A stretch of 64,000 nucleotides of DNA from Verrucomicrobiota bacterium (GCA_023431185.1 JAEYXS010000024.1:15909-79908); one strand, 5' to 3'. Positions 16,779 through 25,440 are shown, counted from the first letter of the stretch. Notes: a model not told the origin generated them from the sequence alone. A program made the numbers and translations.

Positions 16779-16795
16779 TTGGCACGCTTTGAGCA
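16779..16795 (+). promoter_or_regulatory. Candidate sigma-54 promoter for azoR-doxX-pirin
   Basis: TTGGCACGCTTTGAGCA matches the -24 element (TTGGCACG) completely and keeps the invariant GC of the -12 element at correct spacing, although GAGCA differs from TTGCA at two bases. Transcription would begin near 16806, leaving a leader of about 45 bases before the ATG at 16852. The 90 bp upstream are very AT-rich and preceded by a large palindrome, as at enhancer-dependent promoters. Confidence 0.45.
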
Positions 16796-16851
16796 ACAGG
16801 AGTCATCAGCAGTTTAAAACGAAATCGAAAAACTTTAAACACACTGATCTT

Positions 16852-17481
16852 ATGGCCAAAATACTTTACATCGAAGCCTCACCCCGCAAGGAACGCTCCG
16901 CCTCCATCGAGGTCGCCCAGAACTTCCTGAACGCCTATCGTGCTGCGCATCCGGAAGACACCGTCGAGACGCTGGACCTGTGGGGCACGGAGTTGCCGCG
17001 GTTCGACCAATCCACAATTGATGCGAAGTACGCCATCATGCATGGCCAGCCGCATACGGCGGAGCAGAAGGCGGCTTGGGAAGCAGTGGAGCGCATCGCG
17101 GCGCAGTTCAAATCGGCAGACAAATATGTGATCTCGCTTCCGATGTGGAACTTCGGCGTGCCGTATATCCTGAAGCACTACATCGATGTGCTGCTGCAAC
17201 CCGGCCTCACGTTCAGCTTCACGCCGAGCGAAGGCTACAAAGGTCTGGTGACCGGCAAGCCCGCGCTCGTGATCTACGCCCAAGGCGGCCAATACCCGAA
17301 AGGCACGCCGTGGGAGAACTACGACCTCCAGAGCAAGTATCTGGAACTCGTGCTCGGTTTCATCGGCTTCACGGATGTGAAGTCCGTGTATGTGAACAGC
17401 ACGCTCAACGGAGCGGACGGCAAAGAAAAAGCCGTGACCGCAGGAACCACGGAAGCCATCGCGCACATCGCGAAGTTCTGA
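16852..17481 (+). CDS. azoR: FMN-dependent NADH azoreductase/quinone reductase
   Basis: A 209-residue flavodoxin-fold enzyme (E. coli AzoR is about 200) that reduces quinones and azo compounds with NADH. The N-terminal phosphate loop is YIEASPRKERSASIEVAQNF, and the flavin-binding segment is PMWNFGVPYILKHYIDVLLQ at about residues 97-116. TFSFTPSEGYKGLVTGKPAL and YAQGGQYPKGTPWENYDLQ are further family blocks. Start 16852 is chosen because the fold begins there; an upstream in-frame GTG at about 16789 would overlap the candidate sigma-54 promoter. It is the first gene of a redox-type operon with doxX and a pirin gene. Confidence 0.93.
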   Translation: MAKILYIEASPRKERSASIEVAQNFLNAYRAAHPEDTVETLDLWGTELPRFDQSTIDAKYAIMHGQPHTAEQKAAWEAVERIAAQFKSADKYVISLPMWNFGVPYILKHYIDVLLQPGLTFSFTPSEGYKGLVTGKPALVIYAQGGQYPKGTPWENYDLQSKYLELVLGFIGFTDVKSVYVNSTLNGADGKEKAVTAGTTEAIAHIAKF

Positions 17482-17514
17482 TCTGAAAATACGAACGCTA
17501 AACAAAAGAGATTT

Positions 17515-17979
17515 ATGAAAGCGCTGCAATTATTCTTCCAGACGCGCAATGACTTCGCGCCCGTGCTCATGCGCCTCGGCCTCGCTGTCGTGATGTTCCC
17601 GCATGGCGCCCAAAAGGTGCTCGGCTGGTTCGGCGGCTACGGCTTTAGCGGCACGATGAAGTTCTTCACGGAGAGCATGAACATTCCCGCGCCGGTGGCT
17701 GTGCTCGCGATCCTCGCGGAGTTCCTCGGGCCCATCGGCCTGGTGTTGGGACTCGGCACACGCCTCGCAGCATTCGGCATCGGGGCGACCATCACCGTCG
17801 CCGCGCTCATGGCGCACACGGCCAATGGCTTCTTCATGAACTGGAGCGGCAAGCAGGCCGGTGAAGGCTACGAGTATCATATCCTGATGGCCGTGCTCGC
17901 CTTCGCCGTCGTGATCCAAGGTGCAGGCAGGTGGTCCTTGGACGCACTGGTCGCCAAGAAATTGGAAGCGAAGAATTGA
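17515..17979 (+). CDS. DoxX family membrane protein
   Basis: A 154-residue four-helix membrane protein. LMRLGLAVVMFPHGAQKVLGWFGG is the conserved DoxX/DoxD-like first helix, with the His of PHGAQK. Further helices are VAVLAILAEFLGPIGLVLGL, AFGIGATITVAALMAHTANG and YHILMAVLAFAVVIQGAGRW. Family members associate with oxidoreductases and sulfur or quinone redox chemistry at the membrane. It lies 33 bp after azoR and 42 bp before the pirin gene, which supports a membrane quinone or electrophile-stress function for the operon; this role is inferred. Confidence 0.92.
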   Translation: MKALQLFFQTRNDFAPVLMRLGLAVVMFPHGAQKVLGWFGGYGFSGTMKFFTESMNIPAPVAVLAILAEFLGPIGLVLGLGTRLAAFGIGATITVAALMAHTANGFFMNWSGKQAGEGYEYHILMAVLAFAVVIQGAGRWSLDALVAKKLEAKN

Positions 17980-18021
17980 AACTGATTTGCTGAAAAACCA
18001 AAAATCGAGAAAGATAATGTT

Positions 18022-18717
18022 ATGATCGTGAAACGCCCCTCCAATGACCGTGGACATGCCAACTTCGGCTGGCTGGACTCCTACCACACGTTCTCGTTTG
18101 CGAATTACTATGATCCGCAGCACATGAGCTTCCGCTCCCTGCGCGTCATCAATGAAGACCGTGTGGCTGGCGGTGGCGGATTCGACACGCACCCGCATCG
18201 TGACATGGAGATCGTCACTTACGTGCTCAGCGGCGCGCTCCAACATCGCGACAGTCTCGGCAACAGCGAGGTCATCAAAGCCGGTGATGTGCAGCGCATG
18301 ACCGCCGGCGCGGGCATCCAGCACAGCGAGTTCAACTACTCGCCCATCGAGCCCGTGCATCTGTTGCAGATCTGGCTCTTGCCGGAGAAGAAGGGTCTGC
18401 GCCCCGGCTACGAGCAGAAGTCCATCTTGGGCCTACAACCGGGCACCTGGTCTACCGTCGCGGCGAAAGAGCCGGGCGAAGGCACCTTGAAGATCCATCA
18501 GGATGTCACGCTCAGCGCTGGCAAGCTCACGCCGGATAAAGGCCTGAACTACAGGCTGTCCCCCGGCCGTCATGCCTGGGTGCAAGTGGTGGAAGGCCCC
18601 GTGACGCTGAACGGTGTGACGCTGGAATCCGGCGATGGCGCCGCCGTGAGTGACGAGAAAGAGCTCTCGTTCAGCACTAGCAGCAAAGGGCACCTGTTGC
18701 TCTTTGATCTGGCGTAA
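18022..18717 (+). CDS. Pirin family protein (YhaK/quercetinase-like bicupin)
   Basis: A 231-residue bicupin. The N-terminal cupin starts IVKRPSNDRGHANFGWLDSY and carries the metal-site motif THPHRDMEIVTYVLSG (His-x-His at about residues 56-58) with the later His and Glu in GAGIQHSEFN, the pirin H-x-H...H-x-E set. The C-terminal cupin (TPDKGLNYRLSPGRHAWVQV) lacks such ligands. Some family members oxidise quercetin and others act as redox sensors. It closes the azoR-doxX operon and is followed by a strong terminator at 18744. Confidence 0.94.
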   Translation: MIVKRPSNDRGHANFGWLDSYHTFSFANYYDPQHMSFRSLRVINEDRVAGGGGFDTHPHRDMEIVTYVLSGALQHRDSLGNSEVIKAGDVQRMTAGAGIQHSEFNYSPIEPVHLLQIWLLPEKKGLRPGYEQKSILGLQPGTWSTVAAKEPGEGTLKIHQDVTLSAGKLTPDKGLNYRLSPGRHAWVQVVEGPVTLNGVTLESGDGAAVSDEKELSFSTSSKGHLLLFDLA

Positions 18718-18743
18718 AGCGCACAGCCTTTAGATTAAGAACG

Positions 18744-18776
18744 AAAAGCGGATGGCGATCTCGCCATCCGCTTTTT
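18744..18776 (+). terminator. Intrinsic terminator after the pirin gene
   Basis: A 15-bp perfect stem (AAAAGCGGATGGCGA with TCGCCATCCGCTTTT) with a minimal loop is followed by a T. It sits 26 bp after the pirin stop and can act for the azoR-doxX-pirin transcript. The A-tract on the left side would also let it work in reverse for the TatD gene that converges from the right. The next bases (18783-18802) carry the dispersed TGTAAATCTTGTT-type repeat. Confidence 0.85.
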
Positions 18777-18810
18777 ACTTACTGTAAATCTTGTTGATCC
18801 TGTCAAAACC

Positions 18811-19617
18811 TCACTGCGGCAGCTTGAACTTCGGTGACTGGCTCATGAACTGGATGGGGTTCTGATACGCAACCTTGTCGATGAGGCTCATCGTGTGACC
18901 ACGTTTCTTCATCTCCAGCATCGTGCGCGGGACGGCTAGCGGGACGCTGATACCCCAATCGCACGCGCTGTTCATCCAGATGCGATCGGTGCCGTAGACC
19001 TCCAGCATGTCGATGGCGCGCGCAGGTGTGCATTTGCTCTCGGGATAGAGCGTCATGCCGGCCCACATGCCCGTATCTTTCACCAGCTTGATGGTGTGCT
19101 CTTCCACGTGATCGATGATAACGCGCTCGGGCCGAATGCGCTTGTCGCTCTTCAACACATCGAGGATGAGCTTCGTGCCCTTGAGCTTGTCTTCCAAGTG
19201 CGGTGTGTGGACGAGGATGAGCTGGTCATACTTCGCCGCCACTTCCACATGCATCTCCAGCACTTTCAATTCATTCCGCGAATTCTTGTTCAACCCGATT
19301 TCGCCGATGCCCAGCACACCCGGCTTGTCGATGAACTGCGGGATGAGATCGATGACATCCTTCGCCAGACCGACGTCCTCAGATTCCTTCGGGTTGATGC
19401 AGAGCCAGCAGAAGTGGGCCAAACCGAATTTCGCCGCACGCTTCGGTTCATGCTCCGTAAGCTGGCAGAAGTAATCGTAAAAACCATCGGCTGACTTGCG
19501 ATCGTAGCCCGCCCAGAAAGCCGGTTCACAAACCGCCTCGCAACCCGCCGTGACCATGGCCTGATAATCATCAGTCGTGCGGCTGACCATGTGACCGTGT
19601 GGTTCGATGTATCTCAT
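18811..19617 (-). CDS. TatD-family metal-dependent hydrolase, ebo-cluster type
   Basis: A 268-residue TIM-barrel amidohydrolase. Metal ligands are suggested by EPHGHMVSRTTDDY at the N-terminus, GIGEIGLNK (Glu after strand 4), LVHTPH and IIDHVEEHT, and the final Asp in NSACDWGIS. The combination HGHMVSRTTDDYxAM, EPAFWAG and NSACDWG is what I recall from the TatD homologue of the eboABCDEF clusters, rather than from housekeeping TatD DNases. It lies 32 bp downstream of a 92-residue protein gene on the same strand. The substrate is unknown, and other ebo genes are not present in the window. Confidence 0.87.
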   Translation of the reverse strand: MRYIEPHGHMVSRTTDDYQAMVTAGCEAVCEPAFWAGYDRKSADGFYDYFCQLTEHEPKRAAKFGLAHFCWLCINPKESEDVGLAKDVIDLIPQFIDKPGVLGIGEIGLNKNSRNELKVLEMHVEVAAKYDQLILVHTPHLEDKLKGTKLILDVLKSDKRIRPERVIIDHVEEHTIKLVKDTGMWAGMTLYPESKCTPARAIDMLEVYGTDRIWMNSACDWGISVPLAVPRTMLEMKKRGHTMSLIDKVAYQNPIQFMSQSPKFKLPQ

Positions 19618-19649
19618 GAGGTAAGCTGAGGAAAAATTGTCACAACCGA

Positions 19650-19928
19650 TTAGCCCTTAAGATTGCCAGCAAAGGCACCAATCGCGCCTTTGACAGAGGC
19701 CTTCTCAAGCGGTTCAAGGCTTGGGTCACTCAGGGAAAGAAGAACATTCTTGGCGCGTTCAGGCGTGCCGGAATCCAGTTCCTTCAACGCTTGGCGGAAG
19801 GCAGCGAGGCGGAAGTCGGCTTCCCCATCAGCACGGTCCACTCGGTCGAGAAAGGCGGCGATGTCGATGAGCTTCGCGCGCGCATCCATGAAATAGAGGT
19901 CCAACACCTGTTGACGGTTCAGTGGCAT
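19650..19928 (-). CDS. Small helical protein upstream of the TatD hydrolase
   Basis: A 92-residue soluble, mostly helical protein: VLDLYFMDARAKLIDIAAFL, then DRVDRADGEADFRLAAFRQALKEL split into helices, and a small alanine/glycine-rich tail. It has no recognisable domain. The start at 19928 precedes the conserved-looking helix; the frame is open further upstream but into the promoter region shared with the divergent cytochrome/WD40 gene. It is placed 32 bp before the TatD hydrolase gene and is probably its partner in a two-gene operon. Confidence 0.75.
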   Translation of the reverse strand: MPLNRQQVLDLYFMDARAKLIDIAAFLDRVDRADGEADFRLAAFRQALKELDSGTPERAKNVLLSLSDPSLEPLEKASVKGAIGAFAGNLKG

Positions 19929-20047
19929 AACGATAGGTGACAATATACGCCTGCGTAGAAAAGGGACAACTGACAAAAGTTCAAAAAGTGCCCGCTTTCC
20001 CCGCTTGTTTTGCGAACAAAGCATCCTTACCGTGCGTCTGATAACCC

Positions 20048-21421
20048 ATGCGGACGTTTCGCTTAACATTTTTGGCCAGTTTGCTGGCATCTTTCGTTTA
20101 TTCGGCTCAGGCACAGAAGTCCGGCGAGGTCAGCTTTTCGCGCGATATCGCGCCCATTCTCGTAGCCAAGTGCCAGACCTGCCATGGCGCGGACAAGGCG
20201 AAGGGCAAGTATCGTCTGCATACTTTCGATTGGCTGGTGAAACCGGGCTCTAGCGGTGAAGCGGCCATCACACCTGGCGATCCGAAGAAGAGCGAGTTCT
20301 ACCGCCTGCTGGTAGAAAAAGACCCCGATAGCCGGATGCCGCAGAAGGATGACCCTCTGCCCGCTGCCCAGATCACCCTCATCGAGCGCTGGATCAAGAA
20401 CGGCGCGAAGTTCGATGGCGCTGACCCGAAAATGGACCTCGTGAGTCTCATGCCCCGGAAGCAGCATCCCGCGCCGCCAGAAGTCTATGCCCAACCCCTG
20501 CCCGTGACGGCCTTGGCCTTTAGCACGAATGGGCAGCAACTTATCAGCAGCGGTTACCATGAGATCATCGTGTGGGACATCGCCACCAAGCAGCCGGTGA
20601 AGCGGATCCGCAACGTGGCCACGGAAGTGCAAGCGCTCTCGCTCTCACCAGATGGCAAATTGCTCGCCGCCGCTACCGGCCAGTCCGGTAAACTCGGCGA
20701 GGTACTGTTGATCCCGCTCGATAAGCCGGAGCCCAAGGTACTGGCCACTCTGCCCGATGTGGTGCTGGATGTGAAATTCAGTCCAGATGGCACGCAACTC
20801 GCCTCGGGTGGTTCAGACAATGCTATTCGCATCTTCAATGTGGCGACAGGCAAAGAGGTGCGGAAGATCGAGCAACACGCAGATTGGGTCATGGCCATCG
20901 CCTGGAGCCCGGATGGCAAAGGGCTCGCCTCAGCCAGCCGCGACAAGACGACCCGTGCTTATGACGCCATCACCGGAGAGATGCACTCGGCCTATATGAG
21001 CCATGAAGAACCCGTTTTCGGCGTGACCTTTGCGGATGGCACCAACCACATCGCCTCCGTGGGACGCGATCGCCGGTTACATCTGTGGAAGGCCGAGGAT
21101 GGCAAGGTGGTGAAAGATTCGCGACCCCTCGGCGGTTTTGGGGGCGAGATCTGGCGTTTGCTGGGCAGTGGCACCAATCTCATCACCGCAGATAAAAGCC
21201 GCGAAATCCGCGTTTACAACGCTCAACCATTCAAGTGGAACCGCACTTTTTTGGGTCACAATGACTGGGTCCAAGCCCTCGCCCTCAGCCCGGATGGCAA
21301 AACCCTCGCCAGCGGCGGACATGATGGTGAAGTGATTTTGTGGAACTTTGCGGATGGGAAAATCTTGCAACGCTTCATCGCGTCACCTGGCTATCGGGCT
21401 GCGGTGGCGAAGGTGAAGTGA
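20048..21421 (+). CDS. Secreted cytochrome c-like/WD40 repeat fusion protein
   Basis: A 457-residue exported protein. After a signal peptide (FRLTFLASLLASFVYSAQAQ), residues about 28-130 form a planctomycete/verrucomicrobial cytochrome c-like domain with haem motif C42-QT-C45-H46, the RDIAPIL entry and DSRMPQKDDPL, whose Met may be the sixth haem ligand. From about 145 onwards come roughly six to seven WD40 units, each with SPDGK-like turns (LSPDGKLLAAATG, FSPDGTQLASGGSDNAIRIF, WSPDGKGLASASRDKTTRAY). This architecture is characteristic of Planctomycetota and Verrucomicrobiota. The last 31 bp overlap the 3' end of the convergent gene. Its electron partner is unknown. Confidence 0.93.
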   Translation: MRTFRLTFLASLLASFVYSAQAQKSGEVSFSRDIAPILVAKCQTCHGADKAKGKYRLHTFDWLVKPGSSGEAAITPGDPKKSEFYRLLVEKDPDSRMPQKDDPLPAAQITLIERWIKNGAKFDGADPKMDLVSLMPRKQHPAPPEVYAQPLPVTALAFSTNGQQLISSGYHEIIVWDIATKQPVKRIRNVATEVQALSLSPDGKLLAAATGQSGKLGEVLLIPLDKPEPKVLATLPDVVLDVKFSPDGTQLASGGSDNAIRIFNVATGKEVRKIEQHADWVMAIAWSPDGKGLASASRDKTTRAYDAITGEMHSAYMSHEEPVFGVTFADGTNHIASVGRDRRLHLWKAEDGKVVKDSRPLGGFGGEIWRLLGSGTNLITADKSREIRVYNAQPFKWNRTFLGHNDWVQALALSPDGKTLASGGHDGEVILWNFADGKILQRFIASPGYRAAVAKVK

Positions 21422-21855
21422 GTCCGTTGTTTCTGGGCTCTCTTCCGCTCCATTTCACCCCAAAAGGATGTGTCGAGAAACTTGTAGTGAATAGTCACCC
21501 TTCCGCGCGAAACTCCTTTCGGCGTATACTCCAAAACGAAGTTCGTGGTGTAACAATCACTCGCGCCAAAGTGCAGGTTAAAGTCACCACTCAGCTCCCT
21601 AGAGGGAAATCCCGCAGTAATCAGAGCGGCACCATCGATGGTTCCTGTTACTCTGATGGAAATCGCTTGGATATATGACGCGCCATGAGGAGCCTGTAAA
21701 ACAATCGCCTGCGGCTTGGTCACATCCGTGATGTGATAACGCTGGGGCCGGAAAAAGAGCCAAATGGCAAGCACAGCCAATCCCATAAGCGCAAGGGCAA
21801 TCAAAGCTTTTCTCCGGGAAACGATTTTGCGGGCTTGGCTCATCAGCTTGAGCAT
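21391..21855 (-). CDS. Hypothetical single-pass membrane protein
   Basis: A 154-residue protein with one N-terminal membrane segment (LIALALMGLAVLAIWLFF, about residues 18-36) and a beta-rich extracytoplasmic domain (ISIRVTGTIDGAALITAG, FNLHFGASDCYTTNFVLEYT). The domain pattern of a ligand-like beta sandwich is visible but I recognise no family. Its 3' end overlaps that of the convergent cytochrome/WD40 gene by 31 bp, which is unusual in this window but both frames look intact. Confidence 0.7.
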   Translation of the reverse strand: MLKLMSQARKIVSRRKALIALALMGLAVLAIWLFFRPQRYHITDVTKPQAIVLQAPHGASYIQAISIRVTGTIDGAALITAGFPSRELSGDFNLHFGASDCYTTNFVLEYTPKGVSRGRVTIHYKFLDTSFWGEMERKRAQKQRTHFTFATAAR

Positions 21856-21949
21856 AGATTAACATGACGAACTGCAACTGGCGAATCCTCTGCACTAAAA
21901 TTAATTGGCACCAAAGCCCGGATGTCGCATAAATACCCCAGCTTAAGCC

Positions 21950-22669
21950 ATGGACATCAAATTTCTCACCCTGATTCTATCAGTAGCCGTGATCACCGGC
22001 TGCCAGAGCTATCCGATGGGACTTTCGAAGACCGAATGGGAGGTGCTGCCACCAGAGCAGCAGGCAGAATACCGACGCCAGCAAACCCTCATCGACGAGG
22101 AGCGTCGGCGCGAACAGGCGGCCATCAATGAACAGCGGCGCAAGGAACAGGCCGAGATCGCCGCCCGCCAGCAAGCAGAAGCTGCGGAACGGGCGCGGAT
22201 GGAAGAGATGCATTTGGCCGCCCTGTATGCCCATGCCCGCTATGGTGATATCGTCACGGTGACCATCGAAGGTGGGTTGGTGAATTTCAGCAAGCATCGC
22301 GCCTATGAACCAGTGCGTTTTGAGATCCTACGAGGCCAGCGGAAGGAGATCGAGTTCGCGCAGCTAGGGAGTCCCAGCACCAAGATATTTGTCCCGGTGC
22401 GCTTGAGCGAAGATGGCCAGACCTTTTATTTCGATGAAGGTGCGCGTGACCGCCTGGTGCTTATCAATGCGGAAAATGCGTGGCAATCCGGCAAACGCTA
22501 TGAAGGAATGGCCATCCACGACACTTCCAGCAGGTCGCTCGCGAGTGCCATCAACATTCATCTGCAGTATAAGAACTTCGGTCCTCGTCCACAGCCTCAG
22601 CAGCAGCCACAGATACCGCCCCCATCAGGTCGCCCGGTTCCCGGCAAGCCGTTGCAGCGGACACCCTGA
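21950..22669 (+). CDS. Lipoprotein with coiled-coil segment
   Basis: A 239-residue protein with a lipoprotein signal: LILSVAVITGCQS, with Cys18 as the likely acylated residue. Residues about 33-90 are a charged Q/E/R/A-rich coiled coil (EEQRRKEQ-type repeats such as EQRRKEQAEIAARQQAEAAE). A beta-rich domain follows (VTVTIEGGLVNFSKHRAYEP to INIHLQYKNF), then a Pro/Gln-rich tail. It may be an outer-membrane-anchored structural or accessory protein; nothing more specific can be said. It stands alone between a convergent membrane protein and hrpB. Confidence 0.8.
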   Translation: MDIKFLTLILSVAVITGCQSYPMGLSKTEWEVLPPEQQAEYRRQQTLIDEERRREQAAINEQRRKEQAEIAARQQAEAAERARMEEMHLAALYAHARYGDIVTVTIEGGLVNFSKHRAYEPVRFEILRGQRKEIEFAQLGSPSTKIFVPVRLSEDGQTFYFDEGARDRLVLINAENAWQSGKRYEGMAIHDTSSRSLASAINIHLQYKNFGPRPQPQQQPQIPPPSGRPVPGKPLQRTP

Positions 22670-22716
22670 TTCAGAAGCTGGCATCCTGTCCGTAACCCGC
22701 TAACGTATGCGCCCTC

Positions 22717-25299
22717 ATGGCGAGTGCGCTGCCCATCTATGATATCGAGCACGAGCTGATCGCGCGATTGCGGGATCAGCGGCGCATCATTTTGTCCGCG
22801 CCCACCGGCTCCGGTAAATCCACGCAGGTGCCGCAGATGCTGTTGCGTCACGGATTGCTGGAGCAAGGTCAGGCCGTGGTGCTGCAACCACGTCGCTTGG
22901 CGACACGACTGCTGGCAACTCGCGTGGCGCAGGAACTGAATGTTCCTATCGGGCGTGAGGTCGGCTATCAGATCCGTTTCGAGAACCAGACGAGTGCGGC
23001 GACACGCATCCGCTTTGTCACGGAAGGAATCTTGCTACGGCAGATGATCGCGGACCCGCAGCTCAAGGGTGTCTCGGTCATTCTCTTCGATGAATTTCAC
23101 GAGCGGCATCTGTACGGGGATATCACGCTCGCGCGGGCTTTAGATCTGCAGGAGACGACGCGGCCAGACCTGCGCGTGGTGGTGATGTCGGCCACGCTCA
23201 ATGTGGAGCTGCTCGGCAAGTATCTCAGTCAATGGCGGCAGAATGCCCTAGCAGGCCCGGCTTACAGTGCGCTGACTTCAGAAGGCCGCACGTATCCTGT
23301 GGATATCCATTACATCGACACGCCGAGTTATACGAATCGCCAGCCGGTGTGGGAACAGGCGGCGGAGGTGTTCGCGGATTATGCGGCGCGAGGGGGAGAA
23401 GGTGATGCGCTGATCTTCATGCCTGGGGGATTTGAGATCGCGCAGACGATCGAGGCGCTACGACGGATGCCGGAAGCGCGCGGACGATTGCTGCTGCCTT
23501 TGCATGGTGAACTGCCGCCACGGGAACAGGACGCGGCGGTAGCGCGTCATGGACAACCGAAGGTGGTGGTGGCGACCAATGTGGCGGAGACGTCGCTGAC
23601 CATTGATGGCATCCGGCTGGTGATCGACGGAGGGCTGGCGCGGATCCCGAAGTATGACCCGCATCGCGGGATCAACACGTTGCTCATCGAGCGCATCAGC
23701 CGGGCGGCAGCCGATCAACGGGCGGGCCGGGCGGGTCGCACCGCGCCGGGTGTTTGCGTGCGCCTGTGGACGGAGGAGGAGCAGAAGCATCGCGCTACGC
23801 AAGAACTGCCGGAGATCAAGCGGCTGGATCTGGCGGAAGTAATACTCACGTTGAAAGCGGCAGGTGTGGAAGACTTGCGCGCCTTCCGTTGGTTGGAGCC
23901 GCCGGATAATGCGGCACTGGAACATGCGGAGGAGTTGCTGCTGGATTTGGGGGCTTTGGAAGCTGTGCCGGAAAGCACGCTTACCCGTATCACCACCTTG
24001 GGCCGGCGTATGCTGGCGTTCCCGATGCACCCGCGTTATGCGCGGCTATTGCTGGCGGCGGATGAGTATGGCTGCGTACCGGAGGCAGCGCTAATCGCCG
24101 CGCTCACGCAAGGGCGCGACTTGCTGTTGCGCAATCCTGAACGCGCGGTGGTGGAAGCGCGGGAGGATCTGCTGGGGCTGAATGCGGCGAGTGATTTCTT
24201 TCTGCTGATGCGCGCGTGGAAGCAGGCATCGCAACAGGATTTCCGGCCGGAGATCTGTCGCAAGTATGGATTACACCTGGCGACGGCGCGGCAGGTCGGA
24301 CCATTGCGTGATAATTTTCTTCGCATCGCGGAACGGGAGGGATTGAAAACGCAGACGAAAGCGGTGGCGGATGAAGTTTTGCAGAAGTGTCTGCTGGTGG
24401 CTTTCTCCGATCGCGTGGGAAGACGGTTGGACATGACCTCGCGACGTTGTGAATTAGTGCATGGACGGCGCGGTGATTTGGCGAAGGAAAGCTTGGTGCA
24501 GAATAGTCCGTTGATCGTCGCGGCGGAGGTGAGTGAGGTGGGCAGCCAGGGCGGGAACATCAGCACCATTCTCTCCATGATCACGGCGGTGAACCCGGCG
24601 TGGTTACGAGAACTTTTTCCGCAAGATATCGCGGGCAAGTTGCATGTCTTTTTCGATAACAACACCAAGCGTGTCGCGGCGGATGAGCTGCTGCAGTTTC
24701 GCGGTCTCGCCCTGGAGAAACGTCGCGTGGAGCCCGCCCCTGCTGATGAAGCCGCACGGTTGCTGGCAGCGGAAGTGATGGCTGGCCGGGTGCAGTTCGA
24801 CGAATGGGATGAGAGCGTGGAGCAATGGATACTGCGGCTCAAGCGCTTGAGCGAGTGGTGTCCGGAGCTGGAGCTGCCGGCCATCTCGGAGGCGGACCGG
24901 CAGGATCTCATCCAGCAGCTTTGCTATGGCTGCCTGGGTTACAAGGACGTCCGGGCGGTGCCGGTGAAGGCAGAGGTGAAGGGCTGGTTGAGCCCGCTGC
25001 AGAACAGTCTGCTGGACAAGTATGCGCCGGAACGGCTGGAGTTCGCCAATGGTCGTCGGCCTAAGGTCACTTATGTGTCGGATGGGCCGCCGTATATCGA
25101 GGCGCGTATCCAAGAATTATATGATGTCGGCCAGACGCCGAAGGTCGCCATGGGGCGGGTGCCGGTGTCCTGTCACATCCTCACGCCGGGTCGGAAGCCG
25201 ATCCAGGTCACACAGGATCTACCACGCTTTTGGGTGGAGCATTATCCGCGCATCAAATCGGAATTGCAGCGGCGTTATCCGCGGCATGAGTGGCGTTGA
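22717..25299 (+). CDS. hrpB: ATP-dependent RNA helicase HrpB
   Basis: An 860-residue DEAH/DExH-family helicase, slightly longer than typical HrpB. Walker A is SAPTGSGKSTQVPQ (residues 27-40), the Walker B box is DEFH at 125-128 rather than DEAH, followed by MSATLN, the helicase-C motifs VVATNVAETSLTIDGIR and QRAGRAGRTAPG. The HA2 region and the HrpB-specific C-terminal domain (VAYGRVPVSCHILTPGRKP-like, here MGRVPVSCHILTPGRKP) complete it. The physiological role of HrpB is poorly defined. It is a single-gene unit followed by a GC-rich palindromic repeat at 25348. Confidence 0.95.
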   Translation: MASALPIYDIEHELIARLRDQRRIILSAPTGSGKSTQVPQMLLRHGLLEQGQAVVLQPRRLATRLLATRVAQELNVPIGREVGYQIRFENQTSAATRIRFVTEGILLRQMIADPQLKGVSVILFDEFHERHLYGDITLARALDLQETTRPDLRVVVMSATLNVELLGKYLSQWRQNALAGPAYSALTSEGRTYPVDIHYIDTPSYTNRQPVWEQAAEVFADYAARGGEGDALIFMPGGFEIAQTIEALRRMPEARGRLLLPLHGELPPREQDAAVARHGQPKVVVATNVAETSLTIDGIRLVIDGGLARIPKYDPHRGINTLLIERISRAAADQRAGRAGRTAPGVCVRLWTEEEQKHRATQELPEIKRLDLAEVILTLKAAGVEDLRAFRWLEPPDNAALEHAEELLLDLGALEAVPESTLTRITTLGRRMLAFPMHPRYARLLLAADEYGCVPEAALIAALTQGRDLLLRNPERAVVEAREDLLGLNAASDFFLLMRAWKQASQQDFRPEICRKYGLHLATARQVGPLRDNFLRIAEREGLKTQTKAVADEVLQKCLLVAFSDRVGRRLDMTSRRCELVHGRRGDLAKESLVQNSPLIVAAEVSEVGSQGGNISTILSMITAVNPAWLRELFPQDIAGKLHVFFDNNTKRVAADELLQFRGLALEKRRVEPAPADEAARLLAAEVMAGRVQFDEWDESVEQWILRLKRLSEWCPELELPAISEADRQDLIQQLCYGCLGYKDVRAVPVKAEVKGWLSPLQNSLLDKYAPERLEFANGRRPKVTYVSDGPPYIEARIQELYDVGQTPKVAMGRVPVSCHILTPGRKPIQVTQDLPRFWVEHYPRIKSELQRRYPRHEWR

Positions 25300-25347
25300 G
25301 CATATTTCGATAACGAAGCCCATAGGCGCTCTCACCCCTCACCCCAA

Positions 25348-25372
25348 CCCTCTCCCCGTTTAGGGGAGAGGG
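25348..25372. repeat. Palindromic intergenic repeat CCCTCTCCCC type, copy 1
   Basis: A 10-bp perfect stem (CCCTCTCCCC/GGGGAGAGGG) with loop GTTTA, preceded by CTCACCCCTCACCCCAA. A related copy lies at 26658, so the class V aminotransferase gene has one copy on each side, and a longer one is nested in the 31.4-kb repeat region. It could act as a hairpin terminator for hrpB although no T-run follows. Confidence 0.7.
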
Positions 25373-25440
25373 AGGACATTTGTCAGCTTTATGACTATTC
25401 CCTGTTTATGAATCATTTTCTGTAGTAAGCTTTTTACACA

